Source of the DNA: Elmis aenea
Taxonomy: Eukaryota > Arthropoda > Insecta > Coleoptera > Elmidae
Length of the DNA stretch: 64,000 bases
Direction: 5' to 3'
NCBI GenBank assembly: GCA_947652605.1
Contig: OX393577.1
Span: 70,084,108 to 70,148,107 of the forward strand
The notes beneath the pieces were generated by a model that was not told the origin of the DNA, did not search any database, and saw nothing but the letters and a program-made list of their open reading frames with translations. Position 1 is the stretch's first letter. Each line of letters opens with the position of its first letter. This document shows, piece after piece, positions 63,625 through 64,000 of the stretch. A program made the translations under genes and the position numbers.

Positions 63625-64000
63625 ACGAAGAATTCGGAAATAGTACGACAAACAGAAAATAAATAAAAGCGTTGGGTACAAAACGAAAAATAATGTAAAT
63701 TGTAGGTTAAAATAAAAAAATAATAATAAAACTGGTTTATTAAGCACTTTACAACTATTCACAACATCTGCCGATAAAATACCATATCCTTATTGATTTT
63801 TGAGTTGTTTTATCGCGGTACAGAAACTGATTACACATTAGGAAAATTAAAAATTATTATGTGTTAAATGTAATGGGCTACCGAATAACTTACGTTTCAG
63901 CTTTTAATTTGTATCAGTACACATACGTGTTCAAAGTTTCTAAGCTGATAAGTGTATTATTGATAAACGCACTGATAAACATAATTTTGCGTTGTCATTT
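63625..64000. other. upstream of the ClC first coding exon
   Basis: AT-rich; likely intron or leader of the ClC gene given the acceptor-like site at 63623-63624. No promoter element can be named. Confidence 0.3.

Overview
The window looks like insect nuclear DNA, probably from a beetle. It is strongly AT-rich, the genes have many introns with GT-AG junctions, and all recognisable proteins belong to metazoan families. The order-level guess is inference and cannot be settled from this sequence. Five protein-coding loci can be rebuilt exon by exon with continuous reading frames; the rest is intron, flank and transposon debris.

Left part (about 1-18000, + strand): a tandem array of three SLC36-like (proton-assisted amino acid transporter, pathetic-like) genes, here called A (1120-5547, 439 aa), B (6867-11044, 439 aa) and C (14948-17858, 451 aa). 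All have the same eight-exon structure with identical intron phases. A and B come from a young duplication of a unit of about 5.5 kb that carries promoter, gene, 3' flank and a 77-bp minisatellite. C is older, and a decayed copy of the same 3' flank lies upstream of it. Because A and B are so similar they give empty and filled sites for three transposon insertions: a non-LTR fragment in A (2485-3182), a small hAT element in B (8936-9371) and a 2-kb hAT relic in the 3' flank of B (11635-13593).

Middle (18821-28048, - strand): nocturnin (Drosophila name curled), an EEP-family phosphatase/nuclease, convergent with gene C. Five exons encode a 378-aa form starting MGSFNS. A sixth exon 7.1 kb upstream (27843-28048) splices in phase and gives a 447-aa form. 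Between nocturnin and the next gene (28049-35636) there is no convincing gene, only repeats, E-boxes and a tRNA-like relic.

Right part (35637-63590, - strand): a 28-kb ClC-3/4/5-type chloride/proton exchanger gene with 13 coding exons (814 aa), including a 27-nt microexon. Its introns hold a broken piggyBac relic (57241-58476), a 1.44-kb TIR element (58503-59942) and a possible MITE near 43 kb.

The genes do not form one pathway. ClC exchangers act on endosomes and lysosomes, and SLC36 transporters act at lysosome or plasma membranes, so a membrane-trafficking or nutrient theme is possible but not shown. I found no clearly new system; the best leads are the diverged transporter array, the alternative nocturnin N-terminus and the transposon insertions dated by the paralogues.
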